From Microbacterium marinum (GTDB taxonomy: Bacteria > Actinomycetota > Actinomycetes > Actinomycetales > Microbacteriaceae), in the NCBI RefSeq assembly GCF_014204835.1, contig NZ_JACHMD010000001.1, positions 2,666,001 to 2,730,000 of the forward strand: a DNA stretch of 64,000 nucleotides, written 5' to 3'. Shown here one piece after another: positions 26,454 to 34,397 of this stretch (the first letter of the stretch is position 1; each line of letters begins with the position of its first letter). The translations under genes and the position numbers were made by a program. The notes below the pieces were generated by a model. The model was not told the DNA's origin. It worked only from the letters and a program-made list of their open reading frames with translations, and searched no databases.

Positions 26454-27401
26454 TCAGACCTTGGTCGCGGCGTACGCGTCCGATGCGGCATCCAGCGAGG
26501 CGATCTCGTCGGCGCTCAGCTCGAGCCGCGCCCCCGCCAGAAGACCGTCGACCTGCTCGACCCGCGAGGCGGAGGCGATCGGGACGGTGCCCTTCGCTCG
26601 CAGCCAGCCCAACGCGGCACTGGCCACCGACACGTCGTGAGCGGATGCCGCCTCCTCGAGGGCCGCGATGATGGCGAGGCCCTCGGCGGTCGCGTACGAC
26701 GCTGCGGTGCCGGCGCGCGGCGATGCCTGGCCCGCCGGGTCGCTCGAGCGGTACTTCCCGGTGAGGAATCCGCTCGCGAGGGCGGAGTAGGGGACGACGG
26801 CCAGCCCGAGCTCGTCGGCGACGGGGACGAGGTCGCGTTCGATGGTGCGATCGACGAGGTTGTACCGGGGCTGCACGGCGACGGGCTCGGCGACCCCGAG
26901 CTCACGCGCGATGCGCACCCACTCTCGCGTGTTCTCCGCCGAAAAGTTGGAGATCGCGGGGTAGCGAATCAGCCCGTCGGTCACCAGTGCACCGAATGCG
27001 GCCACCGTCTCCTCGAGCGGGGTGTCGGGGTCTTCGGCGTGCGCGTAGTAGAGGTCGATCGCCTCGACACCCAGCCGCCGCAGCGATGCCTCTGCGCCGG
27101 CCCGCACGTTCGACGCGGACAGGCCCCGGAAGTCGGGGTGCTTGCTGACCTTGGTCGCGACCACGACGCCGTCGGGGCGACGCGACGCCAGCCACTGCCC
27201 GATGATCGTCTCGCTCTCGCCGCCGGAGTTTCCCGGAGCCCACGCGCTGTACACATCGGCCGAGTCGACGAAGTCGCCCCCGCCGGCGACGAAGGCGTCG
27301 AGGATCGCGAAGGAGGTGTCGCGGTCAGCGGTCCAACCGAACACGTTGCCGCCGAAGCTGAGGGGGAAGACGTCGAGGTCGCTGGTTCCGAGAGCAGTCA
27401 T
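26454..27401 (-). CDS. Aldo/keto reductase
   Basis: A 315-residue (alpha/beta)8 NADPH-dependent reductase. The catalytic aspartate and tyrosine are D46 and Y51 in FVDSADVY. The lysine is in VVVATKVSKHPDF and the histidine in YYAHAEDPDTPLEE. The sequence most resembles the YghZ/Gre3-like AKR group acting on small aldehydes. It is convergent with the TetR gene and lies 54 bp downstream of the HxlR gene on the same strand, so it may be co-regulated with it. Confidence 0.88.
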   Translation of the reverse strand: MTALGTSDLDVFPLSFGGNVFGWTADRDTSFAILDAFVAGGGDFVDSADVYSAWAPGNSGGESETIIGQWLASRRPDGVVVATKVSKHPDFRGLSASNVRAGAEASLRRLGVEAIDLYYAHAEDPDTPLEETVAAFGALVTDGLIRYPAISNFSAENTREWVRIARELGVAEPVAVQPRYNLVDRTIERDLVPVADELGLAVVPYSALASGFLTGKYRSSDPAGQASPRAGTAASYATAEGLAIIAALEEAASAHDVSVASAALGWLRAKGTVPIASASRVEQVDGLLAGARLELSADEIASLDAASDAYAATKV

Positions 27402-27455
27402 GTCCTCGATCCTGACACGGCTGAGAAGAGCGGGCTCCGGTGACCGCGGCCCGGG

Positions 27456-27830
27456 TCACCGCCCGCGGGATGACTCCAGGATGCCGGCGGCGTTGTCGCC
27501 GATCCACGCCATGAGCGGCATCATCCGCTCCATGAGTTCCTCGCCGAGCGGAGTGAGCGCGTACTCGACGCGGGGCGGCACCTCCGGATACGAGGTGCGG
27601 GTGACGAGACCGTCGGCGGTGAGGGTGCGCAGGGTGGAGGCGAGCATCTTCTCGCTGACACCGTCCACCGTGCGCCGCAGCTCACCCCAGCGCCGTGTGC
27701 CGTCCGTCAGTGCCATCAGCACGAGGACGCCCCACTTGCTCATCACGTGATCCAGGACAGCTCGAGTGGGGCACCCGTCCTCGAAGAGGCCCGGCGACTC
27801 CGACCGGAGGAGGTCGAAACTCACCTTCAT
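27456..27830 (-). CDS. HxlR-family transcriptional regulator (YtfH-like)
   Basis: A 124-residue winged-helix protein. The HxlR pattern is CPTRAVLDHVMSKWGVLVLMAL (residues 21-42), with RWGELRRTVDGVSEKMLASTLRTL and the wing SYPEVPPRVEYALTPLGEEL. C21 is the position used for redox or electrophile sensing in many relatives. It is divergent from a QorB-like gene, the same arrangement as E. coli ytfH-qorB. TAAGGT (27837-27842) lies 6 nt before its ATG, inside tandem palindromic repeats. Confidence 0.87.
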   Translation of the reverse strand: MKVSFDLLRSESPGLFEDGCPTRAVLDHVMSKWGVLVLMALTDGTRRWGELRRTVDGVSEKMLASTLRTLTADGLVTRTSYPEVPPRVEYALTPLGEELMERMMPLMAWIGDNAAGILESSRGR

Positions 27831-27858
27831 GTGGGTACCTTACCGAAAAGTGGGTACC
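27831..27858. promoter_or_regulatory. Tandem GTGGGTACC operators of the HxlR regulator
   Basis: GTGGGTACC occurs at 27831-27839 and again at 27850-27858. The two copies are 19 bp apart, about two helical turns, and each contains the palindrome GGTACC. The first copy covers the leaderless promoter (-10 TAAGGT) of the regulator itself, so autoregulation is expected. Confidence 0.65.
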
Positions 27859-27935
27859 CGTGGATCGGAATGCGTACTGCCGGACGGCCGTTGGCCCGCG
27901 TGACGCGCATTCGCGCGGACATCGAAAGGACAGCC

Positions 27936-28796
27936 ATGACCATCCTCGTCACCGCCGCCGGCGGACACCTCGGACACCTCGTCGTCGACGCCCTCCTGCG
28001 GCGCGGAGCGCGACCCGAGGACATCGTCGCCGGCGCCCGCACGCCCGAGAAGGCGAGCGACCTCGCCGCGCGCGGCGTCCGCGTCACGGCACTCGACTAC
28101 AACGACCCGTCATCGGTCGCCGCGGCGCTGCAGGGCGTCGACAGCGTCCTGCTGGTCTCCGGGTCCGACCCGGGCGCCCGATTCGAACAGCACCGCACCG
28201 TGATCGACGCGGTGCAGGCCGCAGGCGTCGCGAAGCTCGTCTACACCAGCCTCGCGCACACCGACACGATCGACTTCGTGCTCGCCCCCGACCACTCCGC
28301 GACCGAGCGGGAGATCGCGGACCGCGGCATCCCCGCCGTGATCCTGCGCAACAACTGGTACATCGAGAACTACGTCGCGGATGCCGCGACCGCCGGCGCC
28401 ACCGGCGCGCTCGCCGCCGCCGTGGGCGACGCCCGGGTCGCCGCCGCGAGTCGGGCCGACTACGCGGAGGCCGCTGCCGTGGTGCTGCTCGAAGACGGGC
28501 ACGTGGGCCGGACCTATGAGCTGTCGGGCGACATCGCGGTCTCGTACGCCGAGATCGCCGATGCCCTCGGCTCCGCTCTCGGCCGTGACGTCGCCTACGT
28601 CCCCGTGTCGCGCGCGCAGCTGGAAGAGGCGCTCACGGCCGCGGGCCTCGACGCCGGAACCATCGGATTCGTGGCCGAGATGCAGGCGGGGATCGGCCGC
28701 GGTGTGCTCGCCGACGCAGACCCCACGCTCGCCCGCCTCATCGGCCGCCCCACGACGCCTTTCGCCGAGGGCATCCGGGCGGCGCTGTCGGCCTGA
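27936..28796 (+). CDS. NAD(P)H-binding oxidoreductase, QorB/NmrA-like
   Basis: A 286-residue atypical SDR of the NmrA/QorB group. The N-terminal Rossmann loop is VTAAGGHLGHLV (residues 5-16). VYTSLAH and LRNNWYIENY match the QorB pattern (the catalytic YxxxK of classical SDRs is missing, as is usual for this group). QorB reduces quinones with NADPH, and the divergent HxlR regulator is the standard partner, pointing to quinone or electrophile stress. GAAAGGA precedes ATG 27936. Confidence 0.83.
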   Translation: MTILVTAAGGHLGHLVVDALLRRGARPEDIVAGARTPEKASDLAARGVRVTALDYNDPSSVAAALQGVDSVLLVSGSDPGARFEQHRTVIDAVQAAGVAKLVYTSLAHTDTIDFVLAPDHSATEREIADRGIPAVILRNNWYIENYVADAATAGATGALAAAVGDARVAAASRADYAEAAAVVLLEDGHVGRTYELSGDIAVSYAEIADALGSALGRDVAYVPVSRAQLEEALTAAGLDAGTIGFVAEMQAGIGRGVLADADPTLARLIGRPTTPFAEGIRAALSA

Positions 28797-28804
28797 TCCC
28801 CTCG

Positions 28805-28853
28805 CGCGGCATCCGCTGCTTCATTCACGGGAATGGAGCGGGCGGATGCCGCG
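28805..28853. terminator. Inverted repeat built from the GGATGCC motif
   Basis: A perfect 12-bp inverted repeat, CGCGGCATCCGC / GCGGATGCCGCG, with a 25-nt loop lies between the QorB-like stop and the next gene. It could act as a terminator and is made of two opposed copies of the window-wide repeat. Confidence 0.5.
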
Positions 28854-28864
28854 TTGCGATCGAC

Positions 28865-29890
28865 ATGGAACGATTCGGCACGCTCTCCTTCGGCCACTAC
28901 GGCCCCCTCGGCCGCGGCCGCGAACTCACCGCCGGCGACTCGATGCGCCAGGCGATCGATCTCGCCCAGGGCATGGACGACCTCGGCGCGAACGGCATCT
29001 ACTTCCGCGTGCACCACTTCGCGCGTCAGCAGTCCTCCCCCATGCCGCTGCTCGCCGCCATCGCCGCGACGACCGAGCGCATCGAGATGGGCACCGGCGT
29101 CATCGACATGCGGTACGAGAACCCGCTGTATCTCGCCGAGGAAGCGGCATCCGTCGACCTGATCTCTGACGGCCGCCTGGCGCTCGGCGTCAGCCGCGGC
29201 TCACCCGAGTCGGTCGTCAACGGCTACGAGGCGTTCGGCTACACGGGCTCGCAGGACCCGCGCGGCGCCGACATCGCCCGGCAGCACTTCGACACGTTCC
29301 TTCGGGCGATCGATGGCGAGGGTCTCGCAGAGCGCGACCCGCACAGCCCGTTCGGCGGCGGGACCGGTCTGCAGCGCATCGAACCGCACTCCCCCGGCCT
29401 GCGTTCGCGCGTCTGGTGGGGCGCGGGCAACCGCGACACCGCCGCGTGGGCGGGCACCATGGGCGTCAACCTCATGTCGTCGACCCTGCTCACCGAAGCG
29501 GACGGGCGCGAGTTCGATCTGCTGCAGGCCGAGCAGATCGACGCGTTCCGCGGTGCGTGGCGCGAGGCCGGCCACGCCGGGACCCCTCGGGTCTCTGTCA
29601 GCCGATCGGTGTTCCCCATCACGACCGCGGAGGACGACCTGTACTTCGGTCGCTCGGCCGAGCAGGGCGGCATCGGCGTGATCGACGGCATGCACGCCAC
29701 GTTCGGGCGCACCTACGCCGGATCCCCCGACCAGCTCGTCGAGCAGCTCCAGCAGGATGCCGCGGTCGCCGCGGCCGACACGCTGATGCTCACGATCCCG
29801 TCGCAGCTGGGCGTGGAGTTCAACCTCCGCATCGTCGAGTCGTTCGCGAAGCACGTCGCGCCGTCGCTCGGCTGGGTGTCCACGCGCTGA
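28865..29890 (+). CDS. LLM-class flavin-dependent oxidoreductase
   Basis: A 341-residue luciferase-like TIM-barrel monooxygenase. It begins with the family pattern MERFGTLSFGHYGPLG. ERIEMGTGVIDMRYENPLYLAEEAASVDLISDGRLALGVSRG (about residues 68-112) carries the FMN-binding region, and a late block is IPSQLGVEFNLRIVESFAKHVAP. Substrate and flavin reductase partner are unknown. No good Shine-Dalgarno precedes ATG 28865, but the N-terminus aligns well with the family. Confidence 0.85.
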   Translation: MERFGTLSFGHYGPLGRGRELTAGDSMRQAIDLAQGMDDLGANGIYFRVHHFARQQSSPMPLLAAIAATTERIEMGTGVIDMRYENPLYLAEEAASVDLISDGRLALGVSRGSPESVVNGYEAFGYTGSQDPRGADIARQHFDTFLRAIDGEGLAERDPHSPFGGGTGLQRIEPHSPGLRSRVWWGAGNRDTAAWAGTMGVNLMSSTLLTEADGREFDLLQAEQIDAFRGAWREAGHAGTPRVSVSRSVFPITTAEDDLYFGRSAEQGGIGVIDGMHATFGRTYAGSPDQLVEQLQQDAAVAAADTLMLTIPSQLGVEFNLRIVESFAKHVAPSLGWVSTR

Positions 29891-29950
29891 GACCTACTTG
29901 CAGGTCGAGCGGTCCTCGTCAAGGCAGGCGATCACTCAGCCGGCCGTGGC

Positions 29951-29956
29951 TATCGT
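29951..29956 (+). promoter_or_regulatory. Putative -10 element upstream of the kinase gene
   Basis: TATCGT predicts transcription from about 29963. A nine-codon open frame (29967-29996) would begin 4 nt later and end across the kinase start codon. Confidence 0.4.
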
Positions 29957-29992
29957 CGAGGGATCCATGCACCGCGCCCCCGCGGACGGAGG

Positions 29993-31591
29993 ATGAGGAT
30001 GCCCGAAACCCACGACAGCCCCGCCGGAGACCTGCTCGACGGCAGGTACCGCATCGGCGAGCGTCTCGGCCGCGGCGGCATGGCCGATGTGTACCGAGCG
30101 ATGGACGAACTGCTCGGCCGTGACGTTGCGGTGAAGATCATCCGGCCCGGCGTCGACGGTGTCGCGTCCCCCGAACGCGCCCGAGGCGAGATGAGTGCGC
30201 TGGCGACCCTCAACCATCCCTCGCTGGTGACGCTGCTCGACGCCCGACTCGACAACGCCGACGGGCAGGACTACCTCGTGATGGAGCTCGTGGAGGGACC
30301 CACCCTCTCCGACGTTCTCCGCGAAGGACCCCTGAGCGAGCACGACACGGCCCGGCTGGCGAGCGAGATCGCCGAAGGTCTGCACGTCGTGCACTCCGCC
30401 GATGTCGTCCACCGTGACATCAAGCCGTCGAACGTCCTGCTGGCGCCGGCGCATCTGCCGGGGCTGCGCTATCGCGCCAAGCTCGCGGACTTCGGGATCG
30501 CCTACCTCGTCGACGAGGCGCGCGTCACCGAGCCGGGTGATGTGATCGGCACCGCCGCGTACCTCGCTCCCGAGCAGGTGAACGGTGCGGCACCCGCGCC
30601 ACCGGCAGACGTGTACGCGCTCGGACTCGTGCTGATCGAGGCGCTGTCAGGCCAGCCCGCATTCCCTCACGCCGCAGGAGTCGCCACCGCACTGGCACGC
30701 CTGAACGCACCCCCCGAGCTCCCCGTCGCCGTGTCCGCCCCGTGGCGCGATCTCCTGGAGCAGATGACCCGACTCGAACCGTCGGAGCGTCCCTCCGCGC
30801 TCGACGTCGCGATCGTGGCATCCCGCCTCATGGGAGTGCCCGAGGAGCCGAGCGCCCCGGTCGCGGCCGCGGGTGCCGCCCCGACGGAGCTCCTCACCGC
30901 TGCGCCGGCCGCGGAGAGTGCGAACACCGACGTCCCGACCGAACTGCTCGCTGCCGCGGCCGCCGCACCGCTAGGCGCAGGCGCAGGTGCAGGCGCAGGC
31001 GCGGGTGACCCGCCCACCCGGGTGATGCCCGGCCTCGCGTCCGCCGCAGGCGCGACAGCCGCTTCAACCGGTGGAACGGATGCCGCGACCGCACCGACCG
31101 ACACCGTTCCCGACGACGGCGCGAGTCGTCCGCGGCGACGCCGAACCCTGATCGGTGCCGCAGCGGTCGGAGCCGCCATCCTGGTCGGCGCGGGCGCGTG
31201 GGGAATCGGAACTCTCGGCGGGGCGCCGGCACCGGCGTCCGAGGAACCGGCCGTCACCGAGGAGACCCCGAGCACGCCGCGACCCTCCGGCGAACCGACC
31301 GACACGGAGGCGGACGGCGAGACGTCCACAGGAGGAGACACCCGTCCGACGGACGAGGAGTCGACTGCGCCCTCCGATGAGGAGTCCTCCTCTCCGGAGC
31401 CGGACGCGCCCGCGGAGGAGTCCCCGGCGCCCGCAGACCCGGGCGCAGAGGAACCCGACCCCACGACTCCCGTCGAGCCGGCACCCGAACCGGAGCCGAC
31501 GACGCCCGTGGAGGAGCCTGCGCCGGAGGAACCCGCCCCCGCGGAGCCGTCTCCGGAGGAACCCGCACCGGACCCCGTGACGACCCCCTGA
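29993..31591 (+). CDS. Serine/threonine protein kinase with extracellular Pro/Glu-rich tail
   Basis: A 532-residue Hanks-type (PknB-like) kinase. The glycine loop is GRGGMADVY (residues 26-34), the catalytic lysine K48, the loop HRDIKPSN at 140-147, and DFG at 166-168, so it should be active. A juxtamembrane Ala/Gly-rich region (about 285-380), which contains two PTELL repeats, leads to one membrane helix (about 386-408). The extracellular part is a low-complexity Pro/Glu/Thr/Ser tail with no PASTA repeat, so a ligand domain is not visible. The start may be ATG 29993 or ATG 29999; the former overlaps a short upstream frame. Confidence 0.88.
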   Translation: MRMPETHDSPAGDLLDGRYRIGERLGRGGMADVYRAMDELLGRDVAVKIIRPGVDGVASPERARGEMSALATLNHPSLVTLLDARLDNADGQDYLVMELVEGPTLSDVLREGPLSEHDTARLASEIAEGLHVVHSADVVHRDIKPSNVLLAPAHLPGLRYRAKLADFGIAYLVDEARVTEPGDVIGTAAYLAPEQVNGAAPAPPADVYALGLVLIEALSGQPAFPHAAGVATALARLNAPPELPVAVSAPWRDLLEQMTRLEPSERPSALDVAIVASRLMGVPEEPSAPVAAAGAAPTELLTAAPAAESANTDVPTELLAAAAAAPLGAGAGAGAGAGDPPTRVMPGLASAAGATAASTGGTDAATAPTDTVPDDGASRPRRRRTLIGAAAVGAAILVGAGAWGIGTLGGAPAPASEEPAVTEETPSTPRPSGEPTDTEADGETSTGGDTRPTDEESTAPSDEESSSPEPDAPAEESPAPADPGAEEPDPTTPVEPAPEPEPTTPVEEPAPEEPAPAEPSPEEPAPDPVTTP

Positions 31592-31628
31592 CCGCACCGG
31601 ATACCGGCACCGCACCCTTCTGAGTGCG

Positions 31629-32126
31629 TCACCACCCCATGGAGCCGGGAACACCCTTGAAGGGCCCGACCACCCACGACGTCACCCAGCCGCCGTAGAA
31701 CTTGCCCGGCTGCGGGACGACGGTCTCCCCCGCGACCGTGCACGCATCCATTCCCTGGGCGTAGACCGCGACGCGTCCGGCGAGCGCCTCATAACCAGGC
31801 TCGGGCTGCGGATAGTTCCACGCGGCGCGTTCCCGCACCTGCCCGCCACCCCACACATCCAGGTACCGGGCGGCACCCTTGAACTCGCAGAAAGACGAGC
31901 CCGCGGCATCCCGCAACGCTCCCGGAACGAAGTCGGCGATCGGCAGGTAGTACACCGGCGGATGGCTGGTCTCGAGCACGCGCACGACGTCCGCCGTGTC
32001 GACGATCACCTCGCCGCCCAACGTGATCGTGACGCGCCCCGCCACGGACTCCACTCGCGGCGGACGTGGATACTCCCACACGCTCTCCTGACCGGGGCCG
32101 ATGGGATCGGGAACGGGATGCCGCAT
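31629..32126 (-). CDS. DUF427 domain-containing protein
   Basis: A 165-residue protein of the DUF427 family, with the repeated half-domain pattern RVESVAGRVTITLGGEVIVDTADVVRVLETSHPPVYYLP and the later CEFKGAARYLDVW and GYEALAGRVAVYAQ blocks. Its function is not known. ATG 32126 is chosen: a TACGCT hexamer lies 6 nt upstream and the divergent regulator begins just beyond. A small Ala/Glu-free C-terminus ends in a Trp. Confidence 0.85.
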   Translation of the reverse strand: MRHPVPDPIGPGQESVWEYPRPPRVESVAGRVTITLGGEVIVDTADVVRVLETSHPPVYYLPIADFVPGALRDAAGSSFCEFKGAARYLDVWGGGQVRERAAWNYPQPEPGYEALAGRVAVYAQGMDACTVAGETVVPQPGKFYGGWVTSWVVGPFKGVPGSMGW

Positions 32127-32132
32127 CGACTC

Positions 32133-32138
32133 AGCGTA
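32133..32138 (-). promoter_or_regulatory. Putative -10 element (leaderless) of the DUF427 gene
   Basis: TACGCT on the minus strand ends 6 nt before the ATG. Confidence 0.45.
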
Positions 32139-32184
32139 CGGCCAATTCCCGGCATCCGGCCGCCCGCCAGACGCCTCGCCGATG

Positions 32185-32190
32185 GATAAT
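32185..32190 (+). promoter_or_regulatory. Putative -10 element (leaderless) of the SufR-like gene
   Basis: GATAAT ends 6 nt before the ATG at 32197. A GGAGG is present, but only 1 nt from the ATG, too close to act as a normal ribosome-binding site. Confidence 0.5.
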
Positions 32191-32196
32191 GGAGGC

Positions 32197-32826
32197 ATGA
32201 CGTCGGGGCGTCCCGCTGCCTACAGCGCCATCTCCAACTACTCACGTGTGGAGATCCTTCATCTGCTGCAATCCAACCCGCAGCAGACCATCGGCGATCT
32301 CGTCGCCGCCACCGGCCTGCACGCGAACACCGTCCGCGAGCACGTCCAGCGCCTGATCGAACGCGGCTTCGTCGCCAGCGAGATCGAGAAGCGCACCGTC
32401 CGCGGCCGCCCCCGCGTGCTCTACCGCGCCGTCGACGGCGACCAGGTCTCCAGCGAAGAGCACCGCCGTAAGGTGCAGGCCGCCATCAGCCGCGGCGAGC
32501 TGATGCGCAAGGTCATGCCCGAGACCGCCGGGGCCCTCACCGGCGAGTCCCAGCACCAACTCGACGCCCTCGTCGAACAGCTGCTCGACGGCGGCTTCGA
32601 CCCCGTCGTCGATGAAGACGACCTCACCGTCGAACTCACCCCCTGCGCGCACGCCGAGTCCCAGGCAGGACACCGCGACAAGCTGTGCGAGGTGCACCTC
32701 GGTCTCATGCGCGGCACCCTCCGCGAAGTCGGCGGCCCTCTCGAGGTCGTCGGGATGCGCCCCTCGTGTGATCCGCGCGAATGCGTCATCCAGCTCATGC
32801 GTCGCCGCCCCGACACGACCGACTGA
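32197..32826 (+). CDS. HTH regulator with four C-terminal cysteines, SufR-like
   Basis: A 209-residue regulator. The winged helix spans residues 15-80 (ILHLLQSNPQQTIGDLVAATGLHANTVREHVQRL). The C-terminal half holds C150, C164, C191 and C196, spaced C-X13-C-X26-C-X4-C. SufR, the iron-sulfur repressor of suf genes in cyanobacteria and mycobacteria, has a comparable cysteine layout, so an Fe-S cofactor is plausible. No suf genes are in view; the next genes are cydABCD, 134 bp away on the same strand, so it may sense oxygen or redox state for them. That link is inference. Confidence 0.75.
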   Translation: MTSGRPAAYSAISNYSRVEILHLLQSNPQQTIGDLVAATGLHANTVREHVQRLIERGFVASEIEKRTVRGRPRVLYRAVDGDQVSSEEHRRKVQAAISRGELMRKVMPETAGALTGESQHQLDALVEQLLDGGFDPVVDEDDLTVELTPCAHAESQAGHRDKLCEVHLGLMRGTLREVGGPLEVVGMRPSCDPRECVIQLMRRRPDTTD

Positions 32827-32917
32827 GGCCCGCGACGGCGCGCGTCGCCCGCACCCTCGGCGCATCCGCGCACGGCCGGCTATTTTGCACGGCCTGAATC
32901 GCCCCGCGGGCCAGCCG

Positions 32918-32937
32918 CCCGATCGTAGTGTCGGAGC
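32918..32937 (+). promoter_or_regulatory. Putative cydA promoter
   Basis: CCCGATCGTAGTGTCGGAGC holds the -10 hexamer TAGTGT (32926-32931), predicting a start near 32938 and a 23-nt leader. It matches the promoter at 19588-19607 at 19 of 20 positions. Confidence 0.5.
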
Positions 32938-32960
32938 ATACCCGTGGAAGGACCAAGCCC

Positions 32961-34388
32961 GTGGACTTTCTGGACCCGCTCATCCTCGCTCGATGGCAGT
33001 TCGGCCTGACGACGCTGTACCACTACCTCTTCGTGCCGCTCACGCTCGGCATGGCCCTCACCGTCGCGGTGTTCCAGACGATCTGGCACCGGACCGGTGA
33101 CGTGCGGTGGCTGCACCTGACGCGCCTGTTCGGCAAGATCTTCCTCATCAACTTCGCGATGGGCGTCGTCACCGGCATCGTCCAGGAGTTCCAGTTCGGC
33201 ATGAACTGGTCGTCGTACTCGCGCTTCACCGGCGACGTCTTCGGGGCGCCCCTCGCCTTCGAGGGACTCATGGCCTTCTTCTTCGAGGCCACCTTCATCG
33301 GCCTGTGGATCTTCGGGTGGGACAAGCTGCCCCGCCGCATCCACCTGCTCACCATCTGGGCGACCGCCGTGGGATCGATCCTGTCGGCGTACTTCATCCT
33401 CACCGCCAACGCGTTCATGCAGAACCCGGTCGGCTACGAGTTCAATCCCGAGACCGGCCGTGCCGAACTCGTCGACTTCTTCGCCCTCCTCACCAACCCT
33501 GTCGCCCTCGCCGCGTTCCCGCACACGATCTTCGCGGCCTTCATGTTCGCGGCCGCCGTCATCGTCGCCGTCGCCGCCTTCCACTTGCGCCGCGGGCAGC
33601 ACGTCGACACCATGCGCCCCGCCCTCCGCTACGGCGCGTGGTTCATGATCGCCTCGTTCGTCGGCACCGCCATCAGCGGCGACCAGCTCGGGCTCGTGAT
33701 GGTGGAGACGCAGCCGATGAAGATGGCGGCGGCCGAGGCCCTGTGGAACACGGCGTGCGGCGCGGACGCCTCGTTCTCGATCTTCTCCATCGGCACGCCC
33801 GACGGCACCGAAGAGGTCTGGTCACTCCGCGTGCCCTACCTGCTCTCGTTCCTCTCGACGCACACGTTCGATGGCTGCGTCGAGGGTCTGAATCAGCTGC
33901 AGGCCGACTACGAGCAGATCTACGGCGCCGGCATCGACTACATGCCCGAGGTCTGGGTCACGTACTGGTCGTTCCGCTGGATGATGGGCTTCGGCGGCAT
34001 CGCGACACTCATCTCCGTCGCCGGCCTCTGGGTCACCCGCAAGAAGGCGAAGCGTCCCGTCGCGGACTGGATGTGGCGCGTCGCGATCTGGTCGGCTCCG
34101 CTCCCCCTCTTCGGCAGCCTCGTGGGCTGGATCTTCACCGAGATGGGCCGCCAGCCGTGGATCGTCTTCGGGCTCATGCGCACGGAGGATGGTGTCTCGC
34201 CGAGCGTGCCCGGCTGGACCGTGCTCATCTCTCTCGTCGCGTTCACCGCGATCTACGCCGCGCTCGCGGTCGTCGAGTTCCGGCTGATCCTGAAGGCGGC
34301 ACAGCAGGGCCCCGACCCGCTGCCCGGCCCGGACGACCCCGATCCACGGGACCTTCCCGTCGACCAGACCCCCTCCACGGTCTACTAG
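32961..34388 (+). CDS. cydA: Cytochrome bd ubiquinol/menaquinol oxidase subunit I
   Basis: A 475-residue membrane protein with nine expected helices. H21, in ARWQFGLTTLYHYLF, corresponds to the high-spin haem ligand near the N-terminus. NFAMGVVTGIVQEFQFGMNW carries conserved acidic/quinol-side residues, and VTYWSFRWMMG contains the haem b558 methionine. The Q-loop region is short. It reduces O2 to water with menaquinol, without pumping protons. The GTG at 32961 is preferred over one at 32928 because AAGGA sits 8 nt before it and the predicted transcript starts at 32938. Confidence 0.96.
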   Translation: MDFLDPLILARWQFGLTTLYHYLFVPLTLGMALTVAVFQTIWHRTGDVRWLHLTRLFGKIFLINFAMGVVTGIVQEFQFGMNWSSYSRFTGDVFGAPLAFEGLMAFFFEATFIGLWIFGWDKLPRRIHLLTIWATAVGSILSAYFILTANAFMQNPVGYEFNPETGRAELVDFFALLTNPVALAAFPHTIFAAFMFAAAVIVAVAAFHLRRGQHVDTMRPALRYGAWFMIASFVGTAISGDQLGLVMVETQPMKMAAAEALWNTACGADASFSIFSIGTPDGTEEVWSLRVPYLLSFLSTHTFDGCVEGLNQLQADYEQIYGAGIDYMPEVWVTYWSFRWMMGFGGIATLISVAGLWVTRKKAKRPVADWMWRVAIWSAPLPLFGSLVGWIFTEMGRQPWIVFGLMRTEDGVSPSVPGWTVLISLVAFTAIYAALAVVEFRLILKAAQQGPDPLPGPDDPDPRDLPVDQTPSTVY

Positions 34389-34397
34389 GAGCGCGCC

